Counted from the first letter of the stretch, positions 8,461 through 21,178 are shown. The stretch is DNA of 64,000 nt from Pseudomonas sp. BN102 (GCF_029871245.1 NZ_SSON01000078.1:124001-188000); one strand, 5' to 3'. Made by a program: numbers and translations. The notes: a model not told the origin generated them from the letters alone.

Positions 8461-9813
8461 TCAGCCCTGGATTCCCAAGCTCGCGGCCAGGCGCTGACCG
8501 CTCTGGGCAAGGCCTTCGCTCTCGTCCAGGGCCTGGCGCAGGAAGGCGCCCATGGCCGGCTGGCGGGCGATGGCCTGGTCGGTGTCGGGATCGCCGCCGG
8601 CGACATAGGCGCCGACGCTGATCAGGTCGCGGCTCTGCTGGTAGCGCGACCAGAGCTGTTTGAAGCGCTGGGCCAGCTTCATGTGTTCGGGGCTGACCAC
8701 CTGCGGCATCACCCGGCTGATAGAGGCTTCGATGTCGATGGCCGGGTAATGCCCTTCCTCGGCCAGGCGGCGGGACAGCACGAAGTGCCCGTCGAGCACG
8801 CCGCGCGCGGCGTCGGCGATGGGGTCCTGCTGGTCGTCGCCCTCGGAGAGCACGGTGTAGAAGGCGGTGATGGAGCCCCCGCCCTGCTCCGCATTGCCGG
8901 CGCGCTCCACCAGCTTCGGCAGCTTGGCGAACACCGAGGGCGGATAGCCCTTGGTGGCGGGCGGCTCGCCGATGGCCAGGGCGATCTCGCGCTGGGCCTG
9001 GGCGAAACGGGTCAGGGAGTCCATCAGCAGCAGGACGTTCTTGCCCTTGTCGCGGAAGTACTCGGCGATGCGCGTGCAGTACATGGCCGCACGCAGGCGC
9101 ATCAGCGGTGCATCGTCCGCCGGGGACGCCACCACCACCGAACGCTTGATGCCTTCTTCGCCGAGGATATGTTCGATGAACTCCTTCACCTCGCGACCCC
9201 GCTCGCCGATCAGGCCGACGACTATGATCTCGGCTTCGGTAAAGCGGGTCATCATGCCCAGCAACACGCTCTTACCGACCCCTGTGCCGGCGAACAAACC
9301 GAGGCGCTGGCCGCGCCCCACGGTGAGCAGCGCGTTGATGGAGCGGATGCCCACGTCCAGCGGTTCGTCGATGGGGTGGCGTTTCAGCGGGTTGATGGTG
9401 GGGCCGTCCATCGGCACCCAGTCCTCGGCCTTCATCCCACCCTTGCCGTCCAGGGCGCGACCGGCGCCGTCGAGCACCCGGCCGAGCATCGACATGCCCA
9501 TGGGCAGGCGGCCGGTATCCGGCAACGGCACCACACGGGCACCGGGGGCGATACCGGAAAGGCTGCCCACCGGCATCAGGTAGATCTTGCTGCCGGAAAA
9601 GCCCATCACCTCGGCTTCCACCTGCACCGGGTGGTAGCTGTCGTCGTTGATCACCAGGCAGCGGCTGCCCACCGGGGCGCGCAGGCCTTCGGCTTCCAGG
9701 GTGAGGCCGACCATGCGCAGCAGGCGGCCCTCGACTATGGGCTGGGACGGCAGTTCGACGACGTCGTTGTAACCCGCCAGGCGCTTGCCGAAGCTGGTGC
9801 GCTCAATACGCAT
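8461..9813 (-). CDS. fliI: Flagellum-specific ATPase FliI
   Basis: FliI of 450 residues, the F1-beta-like ATPase of flagellar export. Walker A is at residues 175-182 (AGTGVGKS), the Walker B-like [20 protein letters not shown] lies about 80 residues later, and the characteristic motif [15 protein letters not shown] follows. Length is normal. The start overlaps the end of fliH by 11 bases, consistent with coupled translation of the FliH-FliI pair. Confidence 0.97.
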   Translation of the reverse strand: MRIERTSFGKRLAGYNDVVELPSQPIVEGRLLRMVGLTLEAEGLRAPVGSRCLVINDDSYHPVQVEAEVMGFSGSKIYLMPVGSLSGIAPGARVVPLPDTGRLPMGMSMLGRVLDGAGRALDGKGGMKAEDWVPMDGPTINPLKRHPIDEPLDVGIRSINALLTVGRGQRLGLFAGTGVGKSVLLGMMTRFTEAEIIVVGLIGERGREVKEFIEHILGEEGIKRSVVVASPADDAPLMRLRAAMYCTRIAEYFRDKGKNVLLLMDSLTRFAQAQREIALAIGEPPATKGYPPSVFAKLPKLVERAGNAEQGGGSITAFYTVLSEGDDQQDPIADAARGVLDGHFVLSRRLAEEGHYPAIDIEASISRVMPQVVSPEHMKLAQRFKQLWSRYQQSRDLISVGAYVAGGDPDTDQAIARQPAMGAFLRQALDESEGLAQSGQRLAASLGIQG

Positions 9814-10600
9814 GGTCGGGGCTGTCCGGGGAATCCAGGTCCAGTACCAGGTCGGCCGAGGGCGGGTGGACCTTCTGTTCGCGTTGCTGTTCGAACAGCT
9901 GCTTCATGGCCTGCTGCAGGCGTGTCTCGATGCTGGCGTCGATCCGCGAATGCTCGGTCTCGACCCGGCAGCCGCCCGGCTCCAGGGATTCGTCCTCGAG
10001 GATGCGCCAGCTCTCTCCATGGCGCTCGCGCATTGCCTTGACCAGCTCGAAGTCCTGCGGGTTGATGTGGATGCGCACATTGTTCGCGCCCATGGGCAGC
10101 AATTTCAGGGCTTCGCGCAGCACATGGCGGATCTGGCTGGAATCCAGGCGCAACTCACGTTGGATCACCTTGCGGGTGATCAGGCTGGTGAGGTGCACGA
10201 GCGATTCTTCGATCTGCCGATCCTGCTCGGCGATGGGCTCCAGCAGTTGGCCCATCAGCCGTTCCAGCTGCGCCAGGCGCGCCTGGGTAGCGGCCTCGGC
10301 CTCCTGCCGGGCCTTGAGCTGGCCGGCGTGGAAGCCGTCGCGCTCGCCGGTGGCAAAGCCTTCGTTGTAGGCGTCCTGGCGGATAGCCTCCAGCTCGTCC
10401 AGCGTCAGCGGCTTGACGGCCTCCGGCGGCACTTCCTCGATCTGCGGTTCAGGCTCGGACGGCGCCTCGGCAATAGCCTCCACCGGTTCCGCTTCGACGG
10501 GCGCGGGGGCGTCCGGGTCGAAGCTGGGCAGGGACCAGAGGTCGAAGACTTTGGCGTCCTTGGCGCGGATCAGTTCGCTTGCCGATTCCTTGCTGGCCAT
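9803..10600 (-). CDS. fliH: Flagellar export ATPase regulator FliH
   Basis: FliH of 265 residues. The first 90 residues are acidic and Pro/Glu-rich; the middle is a helical segment with the GxxxG-like periodicity typical of FliH ([19 protein letters not shown]); the rest is the FliH domain resembling V-ATPase subunit E. FliH binds FliI and tethers it to the C-ring. The ATG at 10600 ([15 protein letters not shown]) is preferred to a GTG three codons upstream because of its GAGG site. It overlaps fliI by 11 bases and follows fliG by 10. Confidence 0.94.
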   Translation of the reverse strand: MASKESASELIRAKDAKVFDLWSLPSFDPDAPAPVEAEPVEAIAEAPSEPEPQIEEVPPEAVKPLTLDELEAIRQDAYNEGFATGERDGFHAGQLKARQEAEAATQARLAQLERLMGQLLEPIAEQDRQIEESLVHLTSLITRKVIQRELRLDSSQIRHVLREALKLLPMGANNVRIHINPQDFELVKAMRERHGESWRILEDESLEPGGCRVETEHSRIDASIETRLQQAMKQLFEQQREQKVHPPSADLVLDLDSPDSPDHAY

Positions 10601-10610
10601 GGATACCACC

Positions 10611-11627
10611 TCAGATCATTTCTTCGCCGCCCTTGCCGCCGAGGACGATTTCCCCGGCTTCGGCCATACGGCGGGCGATGGTGAGGATTTCCTTCTGCGC
10701 CGACTCCACGTCGCTGACGCGCACCGGGCCCCTGGCTTCCAGGTCGTCGCGCAACAGCTCGGCGGCACGCTTGGACATGTTCTTGAAGACCTTTTCCTTG
10801 ATGGCCTCGTCCGAGCCCTTCAGGGCCAGCACCAGTACATCGGAGGAAACCTCCCGCAGCAGCGCCTGGATGCCGCGGTCGTCGACGTCGGCGAGGTTGT
10901 CGAAGACGAACATCAGGTCCTCGATCTGGGTGGAAAGGTCTTCGTCCACTTCGCGGATGGAGTCCATCAACTGGCCTTCGACCGAGCTTTCGAGGAAGTT
11001 CATGATGTCCGCCGCGCGCTTCACGCCACCCATGGTGGTGCGGGTGGTGCTGGCATTGCCGGCGAACTGCTTCTCGAGGATCAGGTTCAGCTCCTTGAGC
11101 GCGGAAGGCTGCACGGTGTTCAGCGAGGACACGCGCAGGACGATGTCCAGGCGCACCTTGTGGTCGAAGTGGCTGAGCACCTCGGCGGCCTGGTCCGGGT
11201 CCAGGTAGGCGACCACTATGGCCTGGATCTGCGGGTGCTCGTAGCGGATCACGTCGGCCACGGCGCGCGGCTCCATCCACTTCAGGCTGTCCAGCCCGCT
11301 GGTGCTGCCGCCCAGGAGGATGCGGTCGATCAGGTTGTTGGCCTTGTCCTCGCCCAGGGCCTGGGTGAGCATCTTGCGGATATAGCCATCAGCGCCGACG
11401 CCCAGGCTGGTCTGGTCGCCGACTATCTCGACGAACTCGCCCATCACCTGCTCCACCTGCTCACGGTGAACGTTGCGCATCTGCGCCATGGCCACGCCGA
11501 CCCGCTGCACTTCCTTGGGCCCCATGTGACGGAGCACCTGGGCGGCATCGGTCTCGCCCAGGGAAAGCAGGAGGATGGCGGCCTTGTCGACCTTGGTCAG
11601 CTTGGCGGCGGCGCGGTTCTCACTCAT
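10611..11627 (-). CDS. fliG: Flagellar motor switch protein FliG
   Basis: FliG of 338 residues, the C-ring subunit that contacts MotA. It has the three armadillo-like domains: the amino-terminal FliF-binding part begins KVDKAAILLLSLGETDAAQ, the middle contains the EHPQ motif (RYEHPQIQAIVVAYLD), and the carboxy-terminal domain carries the charged torque helix region ending AEAGEIVLGGKGGEEMI. It overlaps fliF by 8 bases. Confidence 0.97.
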   Translation of the reverse strand: MSENRAAAKLTKVDKAAILLLSLGETDAAQVLRHMGPKEVQRVGVAMAQMRNVHREQVEQVMGEFVEIVGDQTSLGVGADGYIRKMLTQALGEDKANNLIDRILLGGSTSGLDSLKWMEPRAVADVIRYEHPQIQAIVVAYLDPDQAAEVLSHFDHKVRLDIVLRVSSLNTVQPSALKELNLILEKQFAGNASTTRTTMGGVKRAADIMNFLESSVEGQLMDSIREVDEDLSTQIEDLMFVFDNLADVDDRGIQALLREVSSDVLVLALKGSDEAIKEKVFKNMSKRAAELLRDDLEARGPVRVSDVESAQKEILTIARRMAEAGEIVLGGKGGEEMI

Positions 11628-13407
11628 CGGCGTTGATCCATTCTTTGACTACCTGAGCCACGCGGCCAGGATCTTCCGCGACCAGGTTCTTGATGGCATT
11701 GAGCTGCGCATCATACCCGTCGCTCGGGCTGGGCAGGAGGATGCTTTGCGGCCCGCCGAGGCTGACGCGGTCATCCGACAGTTCGCCGGACAGCCCGCCC
11801 ATCTCGCCCAGCTCGGCATCACGGCCGCCGGCCAGCTCCTTGCCCTTGCCGGCGCCGCTGATGTTGTTCAGCACCGGGCGCAGCACGCCGAACACCAGGA
11901 CCAGGATGAAGAGCACACCGAGCACCTGCTTCACCACGTCCCAGAACCAGGGCTGGGTGTAGAAGGGAATGTTGAGCACCTCTTCGCCGCTGTCGGCGAT
12001 GAAGGGGGTGTTGATCACACTGACACTGTCGCCACGGCTGGCATCAAAGCCCACCGCATCCTGCACCAGACGGGTGAAGCGGGCGATCGCGTCGGCGGTC
12101 CAGGGCACATGGCTGGTCTCGCCGCTCTGCGGGTCCACGCGGACCTGGTCGTCCAGCACCACGGCGACGGAGAGCCGGCGCAGGCGGCCTTGCTGCTGCT
12201 TCGTGTAGCTGATGGAACGGTCCAGCTCGTAGTTGCGGGTGGACTGGTCGCGCTTGTCGGTGGGGTACGGCGCGAGCATCGGCTTGCCGGTGGCCGGGTC
12301 GATGATCTGCTGGCCGTTGTCGTCCAGCAGCGGCTGCCCCGGCGTCACACCGGCGGGAGCGGCGGCGGTGGCCTGCTGCGGCGCGGCACCCGGCGCCGGC
12401 GGCTGGTTCGACAGCGCACCGGGCACGCCTTGCGGACCGCCGTTGTTCTGCCGCTCCTCGGCAAGCTTCTGCTCGCTGCGCAGGGCCGGCTGGTCCGGAT
12501 TGAACATCTCGGAAGTGGATTCGACGGCGCTGAAGTCGACGTCCGCCGAGACTTCCGCCTTGTAGCGGCCATTGCCCAGCACCGGCTGGAGGATGCTGTG
12601 CACGCGCTGGGTGTAGAGGGTTTCCATGCGGCGGGTGTAGTCGAATTGCTTGCCCGCCATGGTCAGCTCGGACAGTTCCTGCTGGTCGGACAGCAGGTTT
12701 CCTTTCTGGTCGACCACGGTGACCTGGGACTTGTCGAGCTCCGGCACGCTGGTGGCCACCAGGTTGACGATCGCCATCACCTGGCTCGGCTCCAGGGTAC
12801 GACCCGGGTAGAGCTCAACCAGAACGGAGGCGCTGGGTTTGCGCTCGTCACGGACGAACACGGAACTCTTCGGGATAGCCAGGTGCACGCGGGCACCCTT
12901 GACGTTGTTCAGGCTGGAGACGGTGCGCGCCAGTTCGCCTTCCAGGCCGCGGCGATAGCGGGTGGCCTCCATGAACTGGCTGGTGCCAAGGCCCTGCTCC
13001 TTGTCGAGGATCTCGAAGCCGACGTTGCCGTCGCTGGGGGCCACGCCGGCGCCGGCGAGTTTCAGGCGGGCGCGGGCGACGTCCTCGGACTTGACCAGCA
13101 GGGCGCCGGAATTGGGTTCGATCTTGTAGGGGATGTCGGCGGCGGTCAGGGCGTCCACCACCTGGTTGGCATCCATCCCCGACAGGCTGCCGTACAGCGG
13201 CCGGTAGTCCGGCTGCTGCGACCAGAGCACCACGGCGAAACCGATGGCGACACTGGCAGCCAGGCCGACCAGCAGGCCGACCTGGCGCAGCATGGTCATC
13301 TGCGAGAGGTTTTCCAGGAACGAAAGGCCGAACAGCGGCTTCTTCTCGCCTGCATCGATCGATGCATCTGCCTTGGCGGGGACCTTTGCAACAGCGGCTT
13401 CAGCCAT
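11620..13407 (-). CDS. fliF: Flagellar MS-ring protein FliF
   Basis: FliF of 595 residues. A transmembrane helix lies near residues 45-65 (VGLLVGLAASVAIGFAVVLW), the periplasmic ring-building domains fill the middle, a second transmembrane helix is at about 455-478, and the carboxy-terminal FliG-binding tail ends EDPGRVAQVVKEWINADE. A Pro/Gln-rich linker (about residues 305-345) separates the ring modules. It is the second gene of fliEFGHIJ, following fliE by 14 bases. Confidence 0.97.
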   Translation of the reverse strand: MAEAAVAKVPAKADASIDAGEKKPLFGLSFLENLSQMTMLRQVGLLVGLAASVAIGFAVVLWSQQPDYRPLYGSLSGMDANQVVDALTAADIPYKIEPNSGALLVKSEDVARARLKLAGAGVAPSDGNVGFEILDKEQGLGTSQFMEATRYRRGLEGELARTVSSLNNVKGARVHLAIPKSSVFVRDERKPSASVLVELYPGRTLEPSQVMAIVNLVATSVPELDKSQVTVVDQKGNLLSDQQELSELTMAGKQFDYTRRMETLYTQRVHSILQPVLGNGRYKAEVSADVDFSAVESTSEMFNPDQPALRSEQKLAEERQNNGGPQGVPGALSNQPPAPGAAPQQATAAAPAGVTPGQPLLDDNGQQIIDPATGKPMLAPYPTDKRDQSTRNYELDRSISYTKQQQGRLRRLSVAVVLDDQVRVDPQSGETSHVPWTADAIARFTRLVQDAVGFDASRGDSVSVINTPFIADSGEEVLNIPFYTQPWFWDVVKQVLGVLFILVLVFGVLRPVLNNISGAGKGKELAGGRDAELGEMGGLSGELSDDRVSLGGPQSILLPSPSDGYDAQLNAIKNLVAEDPGRVAQVVKEWINADE

Positions 13408-13421
13408 CTCTCAATCCGTCC

Positions 13422-13754
13422 TCAAACCGGCATCTGCATGATGTCTTGGTAGGCCTGGACCAGCTTGTTGCGCATCTGGGTCATGGCCTCGAAGGACACG
13501 CTGGCTTTCTGCGACGCGATCATGACGTCGGTGAGGTCCACGCCCTTCTGGCCCACCTCGAAGGCGGACGCCAGCTCGGTGGAAACTTTCTGGGTATCGG
13601 CGACCTTGTCGACGGCCTGTCCGAGCATATCCGCGAAGCTCGGCGCACTGGCCTCCGGAGTTGCCACAGGGGCGGGCTTGGCACGCGCCATGGCATCCAT
13701 CTGCATGGCTCGCATTTCCAACATCAGCCGATTGAACTCGACACCCTGACTCAT
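13422..13754 (-). CDS. fliE: Flagellar hook-basal body protein FliE
   Basis: FliE of 110 residues, the adaptor between MS-ring and rod. The carboxy-terminal half carries the family hallmark [20 protein letters not shown] and ends [11 protein letters not shown]. The start [18 protein letters not shown] resembles other Pseudomonas FliE proteins. A sigma54-type site lies 57 bases upstream, making fliE the first gene of the operon. Confidence 0.95.
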   Translation of the reverse strand: MSQGVEFNRLMLEMRAMQMDAMARAKPAPVATPEASAPSFADMLGQAVDKVADTQKVSTELASAFEVGQKGVDLTDVMIASQKASVSFEAMTQMRNKLVQAYQDIMQMPV

Positions 13755-13810
13755 GACATTCCTCCTGCTGCCGCGATTTTTTGACGCTGCGCGGCGTGAT
13801 GAAGGGGTAT

Positions 13811-13827
13811 GTGCAACAAGGGTGCCA
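13811..13827 (-). promoter_or_regulatory. Predicted sigma54 (-24/-12) promoter of fliEFGHIJ
   Basis: The minus-strand site is TGGCACCCTTGTTGCAC, an almost exact fit to TGGCAC-N5-TTGCA, positioned about 57 bases upstream of the fliE ATG. In Pseudomonas this operon depends on RpoN with FleR, whose gene is immediately upstream. Confidence 0.8.
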
Positions 13828-13860
13828 AGAGAACGGGAGCGGAAGATGGCTAGCGCTGCG

Positions 13861-13984
13861 TTGTAGGCGCGAATTCATTTGCCAAGCAGGCCGAAGGTCT
13901 GCCCTGGATGTTTCACCTGGATCCGGGGTACCGCCAAGAGGGGGCCGCTGCGCGGCCCATGGCGAATGAATTCGCCCCTACAGG
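13861..13984. repeat. Head-to-head REP pair (REPIN-like) between fleR and fliE
   Basis: Two REP cores face each other: TTGTAGGCGCGAATTCATTT at the left and the inverse complement of CTGTAGGGGCGAATTCATTC at the right, about 124 bases end to end. The segment between them holds a GGGCCGC/GCGGCCC hairpin. This paired layout fits mobile REP doublets. It occupies most of the gap between the fliE promoter and the fleR stop. Confidence 0.75.
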
Positions 13985-13998
13985 TAGTCCATGCAGCG

Positions 13999-15405
<1,407 letters not shown>

Positions 15406-15411
15406 CGTCCT

Positions 15412-16617
15412 TTACTCCTGAGTAACCGATTGCGCCGCGGGAATCAGCGGCAGGACCAGGGTGGCGCAGGTACCTCTGCCGGGCCGCGAGCGCAGCCGCA
15501 GCTCGCCCTGGTGGGCGCGCGCCACCGCCTTGACCACGGCCAGCCCGAGGCCGGTGCCGGTGGTCTTGGTGGTGAAGAAGGGTTCGCCCAGCCGCGCCAG
15601 GGTACTGGCGTCGATGCCGGGACCGTTGTCACTGACAGTCAGGCGCAGGTCGCCGCCGCGGCGGCAGAGATGGACCTTCAGCCGCAGGTTGCGGCCGGCG
15701 GCCTGGCTGGCGTTCTCGATCAGGTTGAGCATGGCCCCCACCAGGGTGTCGCGGTTGCACAACAGCTCGCCCTCGGCGAGGTCGCACTGCCAGCGCACCT
15801 GCTTGCCCTCCGCATGGGACTCCGCCGAAGCGCGCAGGGCGGCAAAGAGTTCGGGCGGCGCCAGGCGATCCGGCAACGGCAGCTCGCCGCGGGCGAACAC
15901 CAGCATGTCGCGCACCTGGTGCTCCAGTTCGTGCAGGCGTTCCTTGAGGCGGCCGGCGAAGCGCTGCTGCTGCTCCACCGGCAACACCTGCTGGCTGAGG
16001 TGGCTGGCGTAGAGCAAGGCGGCGGACAGCGGCGTGCGGATCTGGTGGGCCAGGGAGGCGACCATCCGCCCGAGGGCGGACAGACGCTCGTGGCGAGACA
16101 GTTGGTCCTGCAGGCGACGGGTTTCCGTCAGGTCGGTGAGCAGCACCAACTGGCCGGGTTCGGCATTCAGGGAGCGGGTGGCGATGGAAAGCCGGCGGCC
16201 GTCCTTGAGGGAAATTTCATGGCCATCGTCTTCCCGCGGCGCGAAGTTGCGCGCGATCACCTCGCGCCAGAGCATGCCCGCCAGGGGCTGGCCGAGCAGG
16301 CTGCGCGCCACCGGGTTGGCCTCGCGTACAACGCCCTGCCCGTCTATCACGATGACGCCGCCGGGCAGCAGGTCCAGCAGGCTTTGAAGGCGGTTGGCCA
16401 GGCGTTCTTTCTCCGCCAGTTCCTGCATGCGCTGGGCGCTGACCAGGGCCAATTGGCCCTTCAGCTCGGTGACCCGCGCCTCCAGCATGCTGTAGGACTC
16501 GCTGAGCTGCGCCGACATCTGGTTGAACAGTGCAAAGGCTTGTTCGAGGCCAGCGCGGCTGGCCTGTTCGGCCGGGGACGCTTGCGGATTCTGCGCGGGG
16601 ATGACGGCTGGGTTCAT
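15412..16617 (-). CDS. fleS: Flagellar sensor histidine kinase FleS
   Basis: FleS of 401 residues, a soluble kinase without transmembrane helices. It has a helical amino-terminal region, a PAS domain (about 100-190, GGVIVIDGQGVVREANPVA), a dimerisation/phosphoacceptor domain with the His in SLAHQIRTPLSAALL, and a HATPase_c domain (N-box LIENASQAAG, later GPGIDASTLARLGEPFFTTK). The ATG at 16617 (MNPAVIPAQN) has a GGAG site, whereas the one 6 codons upstream has none. It is transcribed with fleR from a sigma54-type promoter. Confidence 0.94.
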   Translation of the reverse strand: MNPAVIPAQNPQASPAEQASRAGLEQAFALFNQMSAQLSESYSMLEARVTELKGQLALVSAQRMQELAEKERLANRLQSLLDLLPGGVIVIDGQGVVREANPVARSLLGQPLAGMLWREVIARNFAPREDDGHEISLKDGRRLSIATRSLNAEPGQLVLLTDLTETRRLQDQLSRHERLSALGRMVASLAHQIRTPLSAALLYASHLSQQVLPVEQQQRFAGRLKERLHELEHQVRDMLVFARGELPLPDRLAPPELFAALRASAESHAEGKQVRWQCDLAEGELLCNRDTLVGAMLNLIENASQAAGRNLRLKVHLCRRGGDLRLTVSDNGPGIDASTLARLGEPFFTTKTTGTGLGLAVVKAVARAHQGELRLRSRPGRGTCATLVLPLIPAAQSVTQE

Positions 16618-16668
16618 GCTCTTCTCTCGCTCCATCGACCGTCAGCAGACGGTCGGTCGAGGGAGACA

Positions 16669-16685
16669 TAGCAATACCCGTGCCT
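16669..16685 (-). promoter_or_regulatory. Predicted sigma54 (-24/-12) promoter of fleSR
   Basis: The minus-strand site is AGGCACGGGTATTGCTA, with an intact GGCACG and TTGCT and correct spacing. It lies about 52 bases upstream of the chosen fleS ATG. In Pseudomonas, fleSR is a FleQ- and RpoN-dependent class II operon, and fleQ is the next gene upstream. Confidence 0.75.
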
Positions 16686-16727
16686 AAAAAAATATCCTTA
16701 TAAAACAGCGACTTGGAAAAAGCGGAA

Positions 16728-18200
<1,473 letters not shown>

Positions 18201-18296
18201 TGTCTGGTTCTTGCTTTTAGGGCTGAACGCCGCTTTGGGCGACGCATGGGTAGACGGCACATCCCAGCGGCGGGAGTTGACCGGCAATTGGCCACT

Positions 18297-18326
18297 AGTA
18301 AAGTTAAAAACCCTTGCCGAGTCAAT
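18297..18326 (-). promoter_or_regulatory. Possible sigma70 promoter of fleQ
   Basis: On the minus strand TTGACT (-35) and TTTACT (-10) are separated by 17 bases, about 100 bases upstream of the fleQ ATG in an AT-rich gap. fleQ in P. aeruginosa is transcribed by the vegetative sigma factor, which fits. No Vfr site was identified with confidence. Confidence 0.5.
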
Positions 18327-18419
18327 TTTATGGCGTGCTTTTTTTGATTGAACCGACGGAAAGGCTAAAGGGTTGTCGGTGCAGTATCGAATTAGTGGCA
18401 GAAGAGAATCGTCCGGCTA

Positions 18420-18716
18420 TCAGCCGAACAATTTGTAGACCTTGGCGCCCTGCTGGGCCTGGTTGAGCTGGATCAGTTCGCCGGCAATACGCTGCTGCTC
18501 GACCTGGCAGATGGTGACCAGCTCGCGGTAGAGCGCCAGCAGCTCTTCCATGCGTGCTCGCAGTACCTCGGTGTCGGACACCGCGTCGAGCATGGCGTCG
18601 TCGACGGCCTGGCGGCACTGCTGGTCGAGCTCGCCGATGGCCGCCCAGTCCTGGCTGGCCAGCGCGGTGCGCAGGGCGCTGCCGGTGGTTTCGAGACGCT
18701 GAACGGGTGAACTCAT
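18420..18716 (-). CDS. fliT: Flagellar export chaperone FliT
   Basis: A 98-residue helical protein resembling FliT, the chaperone for the filament cap FliD (short length, QRLETTGSALRTALASQDW, ending NQAQQGAKVYKLFG). The ATG at 18716 is chosen because it has a GAGG site 8 bases upstream. An ATG at 18737 overlaps the fliS stop but lacks a ribosome site. Sequence conservation in FliT is weak, so the call rests mainly on size and position between fliS and fleQ. Confidence 0.78.
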   Translation of the reverse strand: MSSPVQRLETTGSALRTALASQDWAAIGELDQQCRQAVDDAMLDAVSDTEVLRARMEELLALYRELVTICQVEQQRIAGELIQLNQAQQGAKVYKLFG

Positions 18717-18736
18717 GGTGTCGTCCTCGTTTGCCA

Positions 18737-19117
18737 TCAGGGAGCGATGGCATCCCAAGCGGATTTGATTTCGCGCAGCAGCCCGGCGACTTCGTCGAGC
18801 AGGTCCGGATCATTCTTCAGGTTGGCCTGCAGCAGCCGACCGGTCATGTAGTCGTAGAGGCGGTCCAGGTTACCGGCCAGTTCGCCACCCTTCTGCATAT
18901 CCAGACCGTCACGCAGGCCGCCAATGATAGCCACGGCCTTGCCGATCAGCTCGCCTTTCTGCGCTGCCTGGCCACGCTTCATGGCGCCGTGCGCCTGGGC
19001 GATACGGTCGAGGCCGCCTTCCATCAACATCTGGATCAGACGGTGGGGGGTCGTCTCGAAAACCTGCGCCTGGACATTCACCGATTGGTACTGCCTGAGG
19101 GCTGTCGCTGCGTACAT
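18737..19117 (-). CDS. fliS: Flagellin export chaperone FliS
   Basis: FliS of 126 residues. It starts MYAATALRQYQSVNVQAQVF, has the family signature ETTPHRLIQMLMEGGLDRIAQA and LDRLYDYMTGRLLQAN, and ends in the amphipathic helix EIKSAWDAIAP. FliS binds the carboxy terminus of flagellin and prevents early polymerisation. The ATG at 19117 has a GGGAG site. A second, more diverged paralogue lies upstream at 19286-19672. Confidence 0.94.
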   Translation of the reverse strand: MYAATALRQYQSVNVQAQVFETTPHRLIQMLMEGGLDRIAQAHGAMKRGQAAQKGELIGKAVAIIGGLRDGLDMQKGGELAGNLDRLYDYMTGRLLQANLKNDPDLLDEVAGLLREIKSAWDAIAP

Positions 19118-19217
19118 GGTGGCTCCCGCTGAACTGACTGGCTGATACCCGAGGTATCGGCCGACCAACGGCAAGCTTTAGCCGGATTTAATGCAAATTT
19201 CGCGGGCGAGCACAGGA

Positions 19218-19246
19218 CCTGTAGGAGCGAGCTTGCTCGCGAATTC
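19218..19246 (-). repeat. REP-type repeat, GTAGGAGCGAGCTTGCTCGC
   Basis: Classic Pseudomonas REP with the 20-base core GTAGGAGCGAGCTTGCTCGC, in the 168-base gap between the two fliS genes. The same family occurs at 7894-7917 and as a pair at 13861-13984. Confidence 0.8.
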
Positions 19247-19285
19247 TCCCGAATGGCTCACGCCCCCTCAATAGCAACCGCCAGC

Positions 19286-19672
19286 TCAACCGGCGGAAGC
19301 ACCCACCTCCGGGCCGATGCCTTCCCAGGCGTCCTTGATCTGCAACAGCAGCGCCTCCACCTCATCCAGCCGGCGCGGTGTGCTGTCCAGCGCCACGCCT
19401 GCGAGGCGGCGGGTCATGTAGTCGTAGAGGGCATCGAGGTTGGCGGCGATCTCGCCGCCCAGTTCCGGGTCCAGCCCCGCCTGCAGGGCACCGAGGATAT
19501 CCAGGGTGGAACCCACGGCGTTGCCGCGCATTTCGGGATTGCCCTGCTGCATGGCGTAGCGGGCCAGGGAAACGCGCTCCAGCGCGCCTTGCAGCAGCAG
19601 GCGCACCGCCTCGTAGGGCGAGACCTCGGGGCTGGCGACTACCTGTTTGTAGGTTTCGATGGGATTCGGCAT
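19286..19672 (-). CDS. Second FliS-like flagellar chaperone
   Basis: A 128-residue FliS-family protein distinct from its neighbour. It keeps the fold markers ([39 protein letters not shown], and the terminal helix [13 protein letters not shown]) but lacks the amino-terminal MYA..A..QY flagellin-pocket signature, starting [17 protein letters not shown] instead. The ATG at 19672 has an AAGGAT site; a TTG three codons earlier does not. It starts 5 bases after the fliD stop and would be cotranscribed with fliD. It may be equivalent to the fleP/fliS-prime gene of other pseudomonads; its substrate is unknown. Confidence 0.85.
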   Translation of the reverse strand: MPNPIETYKQVVASPEVSPYEAVRLLLQGALERVSLARYAMQQGNPEMRGNAVGSTLDILGALQAGLDPELGGEIAANLDALYDYMTRRLAGVALDSTPRRLDEVEALLLQIKDAWEGIGPEVGASAG

Positions 19673-19677
19673 GGCGA

Positions 19678-21099
19678 TCAATCCTTGCTGACCACGCCCG
19701 GCAGGCTGGCCAGGGCCTGGGTGAGGCGGTCGCTGGTCTGGGTCAGTTGGCCCACCAGGGAGTCCATGGCGTTGAACTGTTTGTACAGGCGCTCCTGCAG
19801 CTGGGTGATCCGCAGTTCCAGGGATTCCTTCTGCTTGTCCACCGACTTGAGGGTGCTCTGCAGGCCATCCATGCGCTGCTGGAGGATGCCACCGCTCTGC
19901 ACGTAGCCGTCGACCTGTTTGTCCAGCCGGCTCATCAGGCCGGTATCGCCAGTGAAGAAGCTCGCCACCTGGTCGAAGTTTTCCTTCAGGGACTTGTCCA
20001 GCTTGGTGTCATCGATCTTCAGCGTGCCGTCCTTCTGGGTAGAAATACCCAGGTCGGCGAGGACGCGAAGGCCCGTCTGGTCAGCCGCTTCCACCAAGGT
20101 ATTGCGAAGGCCACCAAGCAGAGTCCTCACCGTCGCGTCCCCCACCAGGCCGCCGGTGACTGGAGCCTTGCCGTCGCCGACGGCAACTACCGCGGTCAAC
20201 TGGTTTGAAGTAGTGATCACCTTGTTATAGGCATCGACGAACTTCTTGATGCTGGACTTCACCCCGCTCTTGTCCTGGTCGACGGTCAGGGCGATGGTCT
20301 TGTCGGTGCTGGCCGCCTTGAGGTCGAGGGTGACCTCGGGAATGGCACCGGTCACGCTATTGCTGGCACTTTCCAGTTCCAGGCCGTCGATGCTGAACTT
20401 GGCATTGCGTGCGGCTTCGATAATGCCGCTGCTGGCCGGATCGGCGCTGCTCAAGGTGCCACCGCCAATGGTCAGCGAAGACAGGTCCGGGTCGCTGCTG
20501 GTGATCTGCACATCATTGCCGGCGCCGCTCTTGCTGGAGGTCAGCACCAGGCGGGTGGTGCCGTCGGCGGGGTTGCTCACCAGGTTGGCAGTAACGCCCT
20601 TGTCCTTGAGCTTGGCATTGATCGCATCGCGCACCTCGGTGAGGGTGGCGCCTTCGGCGATCTCGACTTCGGTGCCGGCATCGCTGGCACCGACCTTGAC
20701 CGTCAGCTTGCCGGCTATCCCATCGGCGTCGGCATTGGTGGGGACCTTGTAGTCACTGGCCAGGGCCGCCGTACCCACCTTGCTGCCGGTGGCCAGCTGA
20801 CTGACCTTGATGCTGTAGGTGCCGGCCAGGGCAGACTTGGTGGCAGTAGCGGTGAGCAGGCTGGTATCGGACGAGGTTGCCGAACGATTCTCGAACAGCG
20901 ACGACTTGTTCAGGTCCTTGAGGGCAGTCTGGAAGTCGCTCAGGGCACCCTTGAGCTGCCCCAGCGCGGTGAACTTGGTGGTGGTGGCCTTCTCCACACG
21001 CGCCAGCTGAGCATCCTTGGGTGCACGCTCGGCATTGACCAATGCCGATACGATGCTGTCGATATTGACGCCCGAGCCCAGTCCCGTAATCCCTGCCAT
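19678..21099 (-). CDS. fliD: Flagellar filament cap protein FliD
   Basis: FliD of 473 residues. The amino terminus [21 protein letters not shown] is the FliD hallmark; the variable middle domains (about 80-330) contain many Thr/Ser/Lys residues; the carboxy-terminal coiled coil (about 390-473, [27 protein letters not shown]) is conserved. It caps the filament and guides flagellin folding, and mediates adhesion in some pseudomonads. The start has a GGAGAA site and a likely sigma54 promoter about 50 bases upstream. Confidence 0.95.
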   Translation of the reverse strand: MAGITGLGSGVNIDSIVSALVNAERAPKDAQLARVEKATTTKFTALGQLKGALSDFQTALKDLNKSSLFENRSATSSDTSLLTATATKSALAGTYSIKVSQLATGSKVGTAALASDYKVPTNADADGIAGKLTVKVGASDAGTEVEIAEGATLTEVRDAINAKLKDKGVTANLVSNPADGTTRLVLTSSKSGAGNDVQITSSDPDLSSLTIGGGTLSSADPASSGIIEAARNAKFSIDGLELESASNSVTGAIPEVTLDLKAASTDKTIALTVDQDKSGVKSSIKKFVDAYNKVITTSNQLTAVVAVGDGKAPVTGGLVGDATVRTLLGGLRNTLVEAADQTGLRVLADLGISTQKDGTLKIDDTKLDKSLKENFDQVASFFTGDTGLMSRLDKQVDGYVQSGGILQQRMDGLQSTLKSVDKQKESLELRITQLQERLYKQFNAMDSLVGQLTQTSDRLTQALASLPGVVSKD

Positions 21100-21148
21100 T
21101 TCTCCACCTCGTCAAGCTTCTGGCACCGCAGTACCCGGTGCACCATTG

Positions 21149-21165
21149 CTACAAATCCCATGCCA
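21149..21165 (-). promoter_or_regulatory. Possible sigma54 (-24/-12) promoter of fliD-fliS-fliT
   Basis: The minus-strand site is TGGCATGGGATTTGTAG, with a good -24 element and a -12 element one base off (TTGTA for TTGCA). It lies 50 bases upstream of fliD and just downstream of flaG. In P. aeruginosa fliD is RpoN- and FleQ-dependent, which supports a promoter here. Confidence 0.55.
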
Positions 21166-21178
21166 ACCTTGAGCTGTT

